Assembly (NCBI GenBank): GCA_910586725.1
Contig: CAJUJL010000013.1
Span: 1 to 64,000, forward strand
Length of the DNA: 64,000 bases
DNA from: an uncultured Lachnospiraceae bacterium
GTDB lineage: Bacteria; Bacillota; Clostridia; Lachnospirales; Lachnospiraceae
Direction of reading: 5' to 3'
The position numbers and the translations under genes are program-made. Under the pieces are notes generated by a model. That model did no database searches. It was given only the letters and a program-made list of their open reading frames with translations, and had not been told where the DNA came from. Below are positions 17,102 to 25,480 of the stretch, piece by piece (positions within the stretch are counted from its first letter, which is position 1; the number at the start of each line of letters is the position of its first letter).

Positions 17102-18241
17102 TTATTTTGCGGACAGCATTGTTTTGAGCCGCTCTTCAAATGTAAAATCCCGCTTTACTTTTTCAAAGCCGGCCGTCGCAATCCTTCTGCGCTCCTCCTC
17201 ATGCTTTAGATAGTAGTCCGCCAGCATATACAGCTCTTCCAGATTTTGATACACCACGCATTCTTCTCCCGGCATAAAATGCTCTGTCAGCTCTTCCTGG
17301 TAATTGCTCAGCACAAATCCCCCGCAGCCCATAATATCCAAAATACGAAGCGGAATCCCTGTCCGAATGGTTTTCAGGGAAATATTCAGGTTGACTTTGG
17401 TTTGATGAAAAATAAGAGGCATATCCCTGTAATAATCCGCATATCCCTTATAATTTACTTTTTGCAGTCTGTCGTCTTTGTCTGTGGAATACAAATCCAC
17501 TGCAAAATGAGCGGACAGCAAAGAAAGGGCCAGATACCGCTCCCTTCCGGTTGTCTCACTGGCGAGCAGATATTCCAGTTCGCGTTTTCCCATCTGAAAG
17601 CCGCCGTCGTCAATTTTGCGATAAGATTCGTTCATGTCTTCCAACAGCTCTTCTGTCACAAGCTCGGGGATCAGATAGCCGCCGGATAATTTCATCTGGG
17701 AATGAATGATGCCTTCCAGATAACCCCTTAGATACCCGCCCAATGTCGCCGCAAACTGCGCGTACCCGGTCTGATACAATTGCCCGACCAGGGAAATATC
17801 TGCCGCATCCGCTCTTTTCGCGGCTTTTGCAATCGTCCCTCCAAACACGTCCGTATCTACGGCAAGCGGCAGATGCCTGGCGTCTATGCCAGCCTTTTGG
17901 TATTCTTCCGCCTGTCCTCTGTCAAAAAAGTAAATGCGGCTGCAGGAATTCTTCATCGGGACAAGATTCCTGATATGCACCGGGGAGTCGTATACCCACG
18001 ACACATATAATAAGCCGCACCGCTCGCACACATCCGAAATCAACGGTGAAAAATTAACCGAAACCACAGCCTGATAAACGCTGCTTTTGATCTTATTTTC
18101 CAATTGTCTGCAAAACGCTTCATCCGCTTCCCAGTCCCGGAACTGGTAAACAAATGTATCATATGCGATATTCAGTTTTAAAAACGCGCGCTCCATTCCC
18201 TTATTCAGAAACGAATGCCACTGAAAAAACAATACTTTCAT
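17102..18241 (-). CDS. CgeB/DUF3880-like glycosyltransferase
   Basis: The protein starts MKVLFFQWHSFLNKGMERAF, has FFDRGQAEEYQKAGI and ADISLVGQLYQTGY in the middle, and ends with the Glyco_trans_1_2 pattern INLNISLKTIRTGIPLRILD followed by MGCGGFVLSNYQEEL. The latter is nearly repeated in the plus-strand protein at 61957 (GLPLRIFDILGCGGFVLTNY), so these are close paralogues at opposite ends of the island. Start 18241 gives the family-typical N-terminus; the frame continues 23 codons upstream through a hairpin-free spacer. It follows the 123-residue gene and a hairpin at 18313-18343. Confidence 0.85.
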   Translation of the reverse strand: MKVLFFQWHSFLNKGMERAFLKLNIAYDTFVYQFRDWEADEAFCRQLENKIKSSVYQAVVSVNFSPLISDVCERCGLLYVSWVYDSPVHIRNLVPMKNSCSRIYFFDRGQAEEYQKAGIDARHLPLAVDTDVFGGTIAKAAKRADAADISLVGQLYQTGYAQFAATLGGYLRGYLEGIIHSQMKLSGGYLIPELVTEELLEDMNESYRKIDDGGFQMGKRELEYLLASETTGRERYLALSLLSAHFAVDLYSTDKDDRLQKVNYKGYADYYRDMPLIFHQTKVNLNISLKTIRTGIPLRILDIMGCGGFVLSNYQEELTEHFMPGEECVVYQNLEELYMLADYYLKHEEERRRIATAGFEKVKRDFTFEERLKTMLSAK

Positions 18242-18312
18242 GTCGCTTTCATCCTTATCTCTGAAAATGCTGCCGCCGGCCGCCTTTCCATTCTTCCATA
18301 TATAGAACAAGC

Positions 18313-18343
18313 AAGCCAGCTTCTGTCATCTAAAAGCTGGCTT
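18313..18343 (-). terminator. perfect 10-bp hairpin between two genes
   Basis: AAGCCAGCTT (18313-18322) and AAGCTGGCTT (18334-18343) are exact complements with an 11-base loop. On the minus strand it follows the 123-residue gene and has only a short T-rich tail, so it may be a leaky terminator that lets some transcript continue into 17102, or an mRNA processing or stability element. Confidence 0.5.
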
Positions 18344-18357
18344 TTCTCAACCGTCGT

Positions 18358-18729
18358 TTATGCGGTTACTTCTCTTGCTGCTGCGCCCAGATTTTCAAAC
18401 ATTGGAATTAACGCTTTGATCGCTTCCGCCATAGCCGCATCCTCGTTGGCTTTAATCGCGTCTCCCAACCGAACGACAGACGCGTTAAACGCTTCTTTGT
18501 TGATGCGCTCCTTCCCCTCGTTTAACAGCTCAATTGTACCGTTTACTACCTGAATTTCCCAGTTCAGCGCATCCACAATGCCTTTTAAAAACTGGTTTGT
18601 ATCCTCCATTCTTTCACCGGATAATTCTTTTACGATTATATTCATATTTTTCAATACGCGATCATTAAACTCAATCAGCACTGCCAATGCCTCTTTCTGC
18701 TCTGCTCTGCGATCTTCCATGACACTCAC
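18358..18729 (-). CDS. small all-helical protein of unknown function behind a sigma-D promoter
   Basis: The 123-residue protein is predicted by eye to be entirely helical and acidic, without signal peptide or membrane segment (EALAVLIEFNDRVLKNMN, MAEAIKALIPMFENLG). I do not recognise a family. It starts at GTG 18729 with GGGAGG four bases upstream. It is the first gene after the sigma-D-like promoter at 18787-18813 and is followed by a hairpin, so it may be made in larger amounts than the downstream glycosyltransferases. The size, helical character and control resemble flagellar export chaperones or small adaptor proteins, but that is only analogy. Confidence 0.75.
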   Translation of the reverse strand: MSVMEDRRAEQKEALAVLIEFNDRVLKNMNIIVKELSGERMEDTNQFLKGIVDALNWEIQVVNGTIELLNEGKERINKEAFNASVVRLGDAIKANEDAAMAEAIKALIPMFENLGAAAREVTA

Positions 18730-18786
18730 CCGGCCTCCCTTGGCCTATCCTTTCTTCTTTTAATAATTGACACACTTATAATTATT

Positions 18787-18813
18787 ATATCGGTTTTTTT
18801 TCATTTTTTCTTA
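18787..18813 (-). promoter_or_regulatory. sigma-D (FliA-type) promoter
   Basis: On the minus strand the sequence reads TAAG, 15 bases, ACCGATAT. The sigma-D consensus of Gram-positive bacteria is TAAA, about 15 bases, GCCGATAT. The -10 block ends about 57 bases before the GTG of the 123-residue gene. It fits flagellar-class control of the left half of the island. Confidence 0.7.
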
Positions 18814-18828
18814 TGCTTTGCAATAAGA

Positions 18829-19896
18829 TTAGCAAATTATAATTTTGTTGTGATATTCCAGACGGTCTTTTGCGATCGTCAATCCTTTTTTCAATTCTCC
18901 AAATGCAAATCTGTGCGTAATCAATTCCGAAAGGCGGAGCTTTTTGCCGCGGCACGCCTCTATCGTCTGATGCCAGTCGTCTTCCGGCGAATGACAGAAG
19001 GAAGAATTCCAGGTTCCCGTCAGACGAATCTGATTCCTGAGTATTTTCCAATACGTATTTTTGTCAAAGGCAAGATCCCCTTTCGGATTTCCCACCGCCA
19101 GAACCTGCCCGCCCGGCCTTACGCAGCGGATGCAGTTTGCAAGCGTTTCCTCGGCGCCCGCACAGTCGATCGCTATGGATACGCCCTCCCCGCCCGTCTT
19201 CTGCATTACCCGGGAAACAGCATCCTGTACAAAATCCGCTTCCTCCTCCGATCCTCCGGCGGAAATGTACTCATAATGTTTTGACGCCGTAAGCTTCATC
19301 ATTTCCCCATGCCGCCGGTTATGCCCTGCCGCATATACTTTTTCAACCCCAAAAATACGCAGCCACTGCGTCAGGAGAATGCCGATTGTGCCAAGCCCAA
19401 ACAGCGCCACGGTATCTTCCGGCGTAATTGTAAGCCTTCTGAGCGCATGCAGAGCAACGGATGCCGGCTCTAACATAGCGGCCTCCTCCATGCGCATCTC
19501 CTCTGGAAGCGCAATCAGATTCCATACAGGCACAGCCGCAAATTCCGCAAACCCTCCGTCACGACGCGAGCCCAGATAATCATAATTACGGCACATCTCA
19601 TATGCGCCCTCTTTACAGACAAAGCATTCCCCGCAGGGAATCAATGGAAAAACTCCAACCGTCTTCCCCACCCATGCCCGGTCTTTTTCATCAAACACAT
19701 CCACTACCCTGCCGGCAAATTCATGGCCGGGAATCGTAGGAAAATGATACGTCCCTGTCTGAAAAATTCTCGGTATGTCAGACCCGCAGATTCCCGCCGC
19801 TTTCACCTGTACAATCGCCCAGCCGCTTTTTGGCTTAGGCATGGGAACTTCCGTAAAATCAAGTTGTCCGATTCCCCGTAAAACGTATGCTTTCAT
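18829..19896 (-). CDS. zinc-dependent alcohol dehydrogenase (GatD/TarJ-like)
   Basis: A 355-residue medium-chain dehydrogenase. The catalytic zinc site is seen in AGICGSDIPRIF and GHEFAGRVVD; the structural zinc cysteines are in CGECFVCKEGAYEMC; the cofactor-binding loop is LFGLGTIGILLTQWL. The segment GTWNSSF is typical of galactitol-1-phosphate dehydrogenase-like enzymes. Its ATG overlaps the stop of the cytidylyltransferase gene (ATGA). By analogy with TarIJ, it would reduce a ketose 5-phosphate to a polyol phosphate that the neighbouring enzyme links to CMP. Whether the product is ribitol, xylitol, arabinitol or another polyol cannot be told from sequence. Confidence 0.85.
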   Translation of the reverse strand: MKAYVLRGIGQLDFTEVPMPKPKSGWAIVQVKAAGICGSDIPRIFQTGTYHFPTIPGHEFAGRVVDVFDEKDRAWVGKTVGVFPLIPCGECFVCKEGAYEMCRNYDYLGSRRDGGFAEFAAVPVWNLIALPEEMRMEEAAMLEPASVALHALRRLTITPEDTVALFGLGTIGILLTQWLRIFGVEKVYAAGHNRRHGEMMKLTASKHYEYISAGGSEEEADFVQDAVSRVMQKTGGEGVSIAIDCAGAEETLANCIRCVRPGGQVLAVGNPKGDLAFDKNTYWKILRNQIRLTGTWNSSFCHSPEDDWHQTIEACRGKKLRLSELITHRFAFGELKKGLTIAKDRLEYHNKIIIC

Positions 19897-20606
19897 CGCT
19901 CCTCCATCATCTTCTCAAACCGGCGCAGATCTTCCGCCGTAGTAATCTTAAAATTTGTTTCCTCTCCGTCCACCAGCGCAATCGAAAGCCCTGCTTTTAC
20001 CGCCGGTTCGCTGCTGCCGTTGATTTGCAGCAGTTCTTCTTTTGTCAGCGCTTCATTGGCGCGCAGATATGCGCCGTATCGAAATGCCTCCGGCGCCTGT
20101 CCTGCCAAAAGCTTATCCCGCTCAAGCAGCGCATCGATCTGTTTCCCATCTGTGCTGTAATATACGGTATCTTTCATCTTAAGCGCCGGCATTGCTCCAT
20201 CCGCACGTTCTGCCGCCGCAACGCACCTTTCCAGAAGTCCCGCCGACATAAGCGGCCTTGCCGCATCCAAAACCAGAATCAGATCCTCTTCTCCCGCCGC
20301 CTGGCTAAGGGCGCGCAAACCGTTTAATATGGACATCTGCCTGTTTTCTCCCGGTTCTGCAAATCCCCTGAATTTGGCGCCCAGAGAAGGATTTTCTTTT
20401 GAAACCTCCCGGATTTCCTGTAAAATAGCTTCCTGCCATTCCCCCGCCGCAACAACAAGATAAGCGTCTGCCGCGTCTGTTTTCTCTATCGTTTCCATAC
20501 AATAACAGATCACCATTCTGCCGCAGACCTTATAATATTGCTTTGGTATGTCAATCCCTTTCAGTCGGCTTCCCGTGCCGCCCGAAAGAATCAATGCAAA
20601 ATTCAC
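19893..20606 (-). CDS. IspD/TarI-family cytidylyltransferase
   Basis: The protein begins VNFALILSGGTGSRLKGIDI, the nucleotide-binding loop of the IspD/TarI family, and has VLDAARPLMSAGLL in the middle and ETNFKITTAEDLRRFE near the end, again typical. Such enzymes make CDP-methylerythritol or CDP-ribitol. The partners on both sides (pentose phosphate epimerase, polyol dehydrogenase) favour a CDP-polyol role over isoprenoid synthesis. Start GTG 20606 is chosen because AGGGGG lies seven bases upstream; ATG 20645 has no such signal and would add 13 residues unlike the family. Confidence 0.85.
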   Translation of the reverse strand: MNFALILSGGTGSRLKGIDIPKQYYKVCGRMVICYCMETIEKTDAADAYLVVAAGEWQEAILQEIREVSKENPSLGAKFRGFAEPGENRQMSILNGLRALSQAAGEEDLILVLDAARPLMSAGLLERCVAAAERADGAMPALKMKDTVYYSTDGKQIDALLERDKLLAGQAPEAFRYGAYLRANEALTKEELLQINGSSEPAVKAGLSIALVDGEETNFKITTAEDLRRFEKMMEER

Positions 20607-20648
20607 CGCGATTCCCCCTGTCAAAATAAGCTTTTTTCGTCTCATCCA

Positions 20649-21305
20649 TCAGATGCAGTATTTTCTAACCTCCGTCAACAGCTCCCGGTACGGCCTGTTT
20701 TTATTAAACAATAATGTTGTGCCCAGCACAAATCCTTTTACGCCTTTTGGCGCATACGTTTGAATCTTATCCAGTGAACAGGCTCCGTCCCAGTAGATTT
20801 CAATATCCCGCGCCTTTCTCGCCTCCAGAAATTTTTCTAACTTCTGTCCGATGTACGGCAAAAAAACCTGTCCGGCATTTCCAGGATTCACGCTCATGAC
20901 GAGCACTCTCTTCGCAAGATACAAAAGCTCGTTCACCGACTCAAAAGACGTCCCGGGATTTACCGCTATCCCAGGCGTCGCCCCGGCCGCGATAATTGCC
21001 TGCAGCGTGCTTGCCGGATGATAATCCGCTTCCGGATGCACATAAATCACGTCTGCTCCGGCTTCGATAAATCCGTTTAAATAGCTTAACGGACGCTTGA
21101 TCATCAGATGGATCTCCACCGGCTTTTTCGTCAGGCTCCGGATGCATTTTAAATCCTGAATGCCCATACAAAAATACGGCACAAACTGCCCGTCCATAAT
21201 ATCGATGTGAAAGGAATCGATTCCCCCCTCCTCCAACATTCTGATTTCCTTTTCCAAATTCGCAAAATTAGCGCACATCATCGATGCGGATAACTGTGTC
21301 TGCAT
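20649..21305 (-). CDS. ribulose-phosphate 3-epimerase family protein
   Basis: The 218-residue TIM barrel has the family features: LSASMMCANFANLEKEI at the start, FHIDIMDGQFVP with the metal-binding His and Asp, EIHLMI, and MSVNPGNAGQ. It would interconvert ribulose 5-phosphate and xylulose 5-phosphate or a similar ketose. GGAGGAG stands just before the ATG. As the first of three genes leading to a CDP-polyol, it probably supplies a dedicated ketose phosphate rather than serving central metabolism. The active-site loop is somewhat divergent from housekeeping Rpe (WDGACSLDKI near the end instead of the usual VDGG), consistent with a specialised substrate. Confidence 0.85.
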   Translation of the reverse strand: MQTQLSASMMCANFANLEKEIRMLEEGGIDSFHIDIMDGQFVPYFCMGIQDLKCIRSLTKKPVEIHLMIKRPLSYLNGFIEAGADVIYVHPEADYHPASTLQAIIAAGATPGIAVNPGTSFESVNELLYLAKRVLVMSVNPGNAGQVFLPYIGQKLEKFLEARKARDIEIYWDGACSLDKIQTYAPKGVKGFVLGTTLLFNKNRPYRELLTEVRKYCI

Positions 21306-21307
21306 TT

Positions 21308-23035
21308 TTATTCTCCTCCAATTAGAACCTTTTTTCCCTGAAACGCAAACCCGTATCTGCGTATGCGTTCTTTGGAAATGCCTTTCGCCTCCAGCGCCGC
21401 GGCATAATTTTGTCTCTTAATCTGATCAAGAGCGGCTTTTACGCTTTCCGACAACTCTTTTTCTTCGTCCGTATCCTGCACTTTAAACTCTATGAGCATC
21501 GCATCGTCCTCCCGTCGTCTTGGCTCCAGCATAATATCGTACCTGCCGAACCCGCTCTCCCGATTGGAAGTGATCACATACCGATCGTTTAATTCAACCA
21601 TAAGTCCCAGTACAAATCCATGGTAAAACCGCTCCGGTTCCGTCCCGGCCCGGCCTTTCCCCGTATCAAAATAACTGAAAGTAGCCAGCGCGACTTTATT
21701 CATATAAAAGTTCATTGCTTTCACATCGTCTAACAAAAGCGCTTTGATAAAGTCATTGTAATCGGATGATTCCACCGAAAACCATTCATGGATAATTTTT
21801 CGAAACATGAGATTCACTTCCAGATTTGTCAGAAACACTTCATGTTTCGGAACAATAACCGGTGATATTCCGGTAAAATCATCCTCCAGTATCGTTACCG
21901 GTTCCAAATCACGGCCGCTCACTTTTAAATAACCGCTGGCCAAAAGCATACTCCAGATCGCATTCTCATTGTTGTCGTTTAGCTGGTTATAAACAACCTG
22001 CTCATCTATATCAACCATGATGCTTCTGCCGCAAAGCAGCGTTTCAAATTTCTGTTTGACGTTTTTATTTCCCTCCTGTATCAACTTTCCCACAAACCGG
22101 TTTGAACTGGTATTTACCCAATAAGATTCGATAATTCCGGTATCCAGAAAATTGGTAATAGACCACGGATTATAAATATCTGTCTTCTTTCCAAATACAA
22201 ATCCGTCATACCACTTTTTGACCTTCTGTTTTGTGTCAGACAAATCAAATTCATCCAAAGACGCAAAAACCTCTTCTTCTGTAAAGCCAAAGCTGTCTGC
22301 ATATTCATTCGAAGACGTCGTTATAACTTTTAAATTATTCAGGTCGGAAAAAACGGATTCTTTGCTCACCCTTGTAATCCCGGTCATAACCGCTCTTTCC
22401 AGATATGCGTTTGTCTTAAACGTAGAATGAAACAGATTCCGGATAAACCCCGTAATTTCCTCCCAATACCCGTTTATATAAGCCTCCTGCATCGGCGTAT
22501 CGTATTCATCCAGTAAAACGATGACTTTTTTGCCATAATAAATGCTTAAATATTTACAGAGACGCCAGATCGCAGTTGACGCAATCGTCTCATCTATATC
22601 AGTAAACATCTGCCGGAAAAACATTTTATCCTCTTCCTGCAGCGCATCGCTTTGGATTACAAACTTATAATCCACATACAAATCCTGAAACTTCTGAAAA
22701 ATTCTTTTCCTGGCGGACGCATAATTCGATTCTTTTATATCGGCAAAACTTAGATTTAACACAGGATAACTGCCCTGCAGCTTCCTGTATTTTTCCTCCT
22801 GCCAGATGGACAGCCCTTCAAACAAATCGCCCCTGCCTTCATATTTTACAGAATAAAAGTATTCCAGCATGTTCATCATCAGCGTCTTGCCAAACCTTCT
22901 GGGACGGGCAATTAATGTCACAGCGTCTCCGCCTTCCCACCATTCCCTGATAAATCCTGTTTTATCAATATAAAAATAGTTATTTTCTATGATCGTACCA
23001 AAATCCTGTATCCCAATCCCAACCGTTCTTGCCAT
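21308..23035 (-). CDS. AAA-ATPase-like protein with C-terminal PD-(D/E)XK nuclease-like domain
   Basis: About 575 residues. The N-terminus (GIGIQDFGTIIENNYFYIDK) and the P-loop-like ARPRRFGKTLMMNMLEYF belong to the AAA-ATPase_like family; IVLLDEYDTPMQEAY is the Walker B region. The C-terminus has a PDDEXK_9-like stretch with GFGRYDIMLEPRRREDDAML followed by IEFKVQD. Such proteins are abundant in gut Clostridia and Bacteroidetes, often in many copies; their function is unknown. Start 23035 is chosen because GGAGG lies seven bases upstream. Its stop is two bases before the epimerase start, so it shares a transcript with the CDP-polyol genes although nothing links it to glycan synthesis. Confidence 0.85.
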   Translation of the reverse strand: MARTVGIGIQDFGTIIENNYFYIDKTGFIREWWEGGDAVTLIARPRRFGKTLMMNMLEYFYSVKYEGRGDLFEGLSIWQEEKYRKLQGSYPVLNLSFADIKESNYASARKRIFQKFQDLYVDYKFVIQSDALQEEDKMFFRQMFTDIDETIASTAIWRLCKYLSIYYGKKVIVLLDEYDTPMQEAYINGYWEEITGFIRNLFHSTFKTNAYLERAVMTGITRVSKESVFSDLNNLKVITTSSNEYADSFGFTEEEVFASLDEFDLSDTKQKVKKWYDGFVFGKKTDIYNPWSITNFLDTGIIESYWVNTSSNRFVGKLIQEGNKNVKQKFETLLCGRSIMVDIDEQVVYNQLNDNNENAIWSMLLASGYLKVSGRDLEPVTILEDDFTGISPVIVPKHEVFLTNLEVNLMFRKIIHEWFSVESSDYNDFIKALLLDDVKAMNFYMNKVALATFSYFDTGKGRAGTEPERFYHGFVLGLMVELNDRYVITSNRESGFGRYDIMLEPRRREDDAMLIEFKVQDTDEEKELSESVKAALDQIKRQNYAAALEAKGISKERIRRYGFAFQGKKVLIGGE

Positions 23036-23066
23036 TGCACGTCCTCCGTCCACAATCAATAAGCAC

Positions 23067-23095
23067 AATATAACATAAAAACAGGCGAAAGTAAA
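23067..23095 (-). promoter_or_regulatory. possible sigma-A promoter for the AAA-ATPase/CDP-polyol unit
   Basis: On the minus strand TTTACT, a 17-base spacer and TATATT are seen, ending about 32 bases before the ATG at 23035. The -35 box overlaps the terminator stem of the upstream unit, a compact arrangement that would restart transcription straight after termination. Confidence 0.4.
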
Positions 23096-23111
23096 ACCTC
23101 TTTCGCCTGTT
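23080..23111 (-). terminator. rho-independent terminator after the DUF4422 gene
   Basis: AACAGGCGAAAG (23080-23091) and CTTTCGCCTGTT (23100-23111) form a perfect 12-bp stem with an 8-base loop; on the minus strand it is followed by TTTTTATG. It lies 40 bases beyond the stop at 23152 and marks the end of the long right-hand transcript. Confidence 0.8.
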
Positions 23112-23151
23112 CATACGCTTTCCGGCCGCATCCCCGCTATTGTTTTTACTG

Positions 23152-24246
23152 TTACGGCAGAAAATTTTTATCCGCGTAAACAACCTTGTACCGATCGCGA
23201 TGCATTTCGAAAAACAGCGTAATCAAACGCTCGGACAAAAAGCCCGGATAGCGGTTCTGATACGCATCCGTCCGTATGCCCTGCCGCGCAGACACCGCCT
23301 CAAGAACCGGAAACATCCAATTGCACAAATCATTCAAAACCTCTCTTCTCATAATAAACATATTGCAGGGAGAGTACAGATTTTGTGCAAATACTTCTTC
23401 TGCCCGCCGATGCCCTTTAGAATCGCGCGCCTTCAGCTCCTGCATCATTGCGTCCCAATCTTTGGATATATGGCGCTCTCTGTAATTGCCTTCCACGCTT
23501 GGCGCCACATAGAGAGGAACCGGCAGAATTACATCCACTCCATACTGCTGCATACGCGCCTTCCAATCCTCCGGCAAAATAAAGTGTCTGCGGTAATGCG
23601 CCAGCCCGATCACATCCTCTGTCGCATGTTTCCAAATCCAGTACAATCCCGTCAGTTCGCAAAACTGCTTATTTCTGTCTGAAATATTTTCTCCTGCGGC
23701 GTCTGTAATTCCATTTTCTTCCAGTCGTTTGTCTGTCAGCGCCGCGCCCACCTGAATGACTTTTTCATAATCCCAAAGCTTTGTCTCCGTTTGCAGCGGC
23801 TTGTCAAATACAGACTTTGCCACATATACGCAGGCCTTTCTTTCCGGTAATTTGCCCAACATTTTCTCTCCAAGCGCAGAACAATCGTCTATTTTTGCAA
23901 ACGCTCTTCCGATGGACGAGAAATATTTCCGCAAATACGCGTTGCGCAGTTTCAAATCCAGCTGTGCCGTAACGGGGTAGATGTTCTGTATGCCAAACTC
24001 TCCGGCGGTTTTTGCCAGATTTTCATGGTAGACGGACCTAGTCCCGAGAAAAACCGGATATTCGCCATGTAATTTTGTGCTTTTCTCCAGCCGGATTACC
24101 GGCACGCCGTTAATCGAAGCGGCGTTTGGTTCTTCATTATTGACCAGATACGCTTCTATCGAAGCTTCCGGATATAAATACTGTATATAAAATGCAGCTG
24201 TCTGCGCTCTGGAATGGGCGCCGAAGACGTAAAATTTATGACTCAT
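23152..24246 (-). CDS. DUF4422 glycosyltransferase with N-terminal Rossmann-like domain
   Basis: Residues 1-110 form a small nucleotide-binding-like domain (KFYVFGAHSRAQTAAFYIQY, AYLVNNEEPNAASINGVPVI) related to the accessory domains found on many proteins of this island. Residues 135-360 are DUF4422 (ELTGLYWIWKHATEDVIGL, AHYRRHFILP). The domain order differs from the DUF4422 protein at 15037, which instead has a second transferase domain. Start 24246 is placed at MSHKFYVFG with GGAG five bases upstream; the longer frame overlaps the upstream gene. It is the last gene before the terminator at 23080-23111. Confidence 0.83.
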   Translation of the reverse strand: MSHKFYVFGAHSRAQTAAFYIQYLYPEASIEAYLVNNEEPNAASINGVPVIRLEKSTKLHGEYPVFLGTRSVYHENLAKTAGEFGIQNIYPVTAQLDLKLRNAYLRKYFSSIGRAFAKIDDCSALGEKMLGKLPERKACVYVAKSVFDKPLQTETKLWDYEKVIQVGAALTDKRLEENGITDAAGENISDRNKQFCELTGLYWIWKHATEDVIGLAHYRRHFILPEDWKARMQQYGVDVILPVPLYVAPSVEGNYRERHISKDWDAMMQELKARDSKGHRRAEEVFAQNLYSPCNMFIMRREVLNDLCNWMFPVLEAVSARQGIRTDAYQNRYPGFLSERLITLFFEMHRDRYKVVYADKNFLP

Positions 24247-24280
24247 GCTCTCTCCAATCAATGCTGTTTTGTCTGATCCG

Positions 24281-25480
24281 TTACCGAATCCCATATGCCT
24301 TTTTTGACGCATCCGATAAAATCAGTTCCTCATCTATCACGGAAACTTTCTCTTCTTTGTATTTCTTAATCAATGCCTGATGCAGCGCCTTTCTTGGTTT
24401 CGCGTAAGTAATCGCCACTACAATCTGATCTGCGCATTCGGATGTGACACAATCCGGCGGCTCTACCGAAAGCCCCATTTTCCGGAACTCTTTATAATTT
24501 CTGTCCACCCACAAAACAACTTCACAAAACCCGCTCTGTTTCAGATATTGATACAGCCTCTGCCCGTAAGTTCCCGCTCCATATAACACAATTTTCATTC
24601 TCCGCTTTACTTTTGGATAGGGAAATAAATAATCCAGACCAGCATATCCCTCATACAGCCCATCCGACCTTGGTATCATCAAAAACAGCACGTACATCTC
24701 CCACTGTTTTCTTAAATCATACACTTCCTGATAAAGCGTAAACTGTTTCATTCCCGCCTCATACATCGCATGAAACTGTTTTCTTTCCAGCTCATAATCG
24801 TCAATTTTCTTTACCAGAGAATTTGTCGTCTGCCTGTAATGATACAGACACTCCCCAAGCACATAAATGCTTTCTGCGTTCAACAGGCATGGAAAAGTAC
24901 AGACTGCATCGTCTCCCATCCGAATACATTCATCCTCCGACATTTGAAACGATTCTATACATTCGCGTTTAAAAAGCTTGTCGCATTGACTGGGAGAAAT
25001 CCCCCATTCAAAGAAATCCTGATTTACAATCATATGGGGATAAATTTTTTCTATCATCTGCTTTTTGTCATACTTTCCTTCGTCCGCCCCCTGGAAAACC
25101 GCCTTTGACGCCTCTTGCGTATCTTCATACCTGCCGCACATCGAAACGTCAACATCCCACTGTCTCATACATGCTTCCAGCTTTTCATACATCGTATCTT
25201 CCAGCCAGTCGTCTCCGTCCACAAACGTGACATATCTGCCATGGGCCAGGGAAAGCCCCGCCTTCCTTGCGCTTACGGGACCGCCGTTTTTCTTATGAAC
25301 CACGGTAATCCTCATGTCTTTTTCTGCAAACGCATTGCAGATCTCCCCGCTTTGGTCCGTGGAACCGTCATCCACTAAAATAATCTCCAAATCCTGATAT
25401 GTCTGACGGCATATGCTTTCTATACATTGTTTCAGATACCTGTCCTCATTATAAAGCGTTACAATCACACTAATCATCAT
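24281..25480 (-). CDS. GT2 glycosyltransferase with C-terminal Rossmann-like domain
   Basis: Residues 1-220 are a GT2 A-type domain: ISVIVTLYNEDRYLKQCI, ILVDDGSTDQSGEI and YVTFVDGDDWLEDTMYE with the metal-binding acidic pair. From about residue 305 an accessory domain begins (KIVLYGAGTYGQRLYQYLKQ, LWVDRNYKEFRKMG, QIVVAITYAKPR). The start at 25480 follows AAGGA by six bases. It overlaps the end of the FkbM gene by 11 bases. The protein at 27761 has the same two-part build, so they are paralogues separated by a methyltransferase and a radical SAM gene. Confidence 0.87.
   Translation of the reverse strand: MMISVIVTLYNEDRYLKQCIESICRQTYQDLEIILVDDGSTDQSGEICNAFAEKDMRITVVHKKNGGPVSARKAGLSLAHGRYVTFVDGDDWLEDTMYEKLEACMRQWDVDVSMCGRYEDTQEASKAVFQGADEGKYDKKQMIEKIYPHMIVNQDFFEWGISPSQCDKLFKRECIESFQMSEDECIRMGDDAVCTFPCLLNAESIYVLGECLYHYRQTTNSLVKKIDDYELERKQFHAMYEAGMKQFTLYQEVYDLRKQWEMYVLFLMIPRSDGLYEGYAGLDYLFPYPKVKRRMKIVLYGAGTYGQRLYQYLKQSGFCEVVLWVDRNYKEFRKMGLSVEPPDCVTSECADQIVVAITYAKPRKALHQALIKKYKEEKVSVIDEELILSDASKKAYGIR

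Noticed and set aside
19893..20606. Housekeeping IspD of isoprenoid synthesis
   Set aside because: Neighbouring epimerase and polyol dehydrogenase favour a CDP-polyol role, although sequence alone cannot exclude IspD activity.
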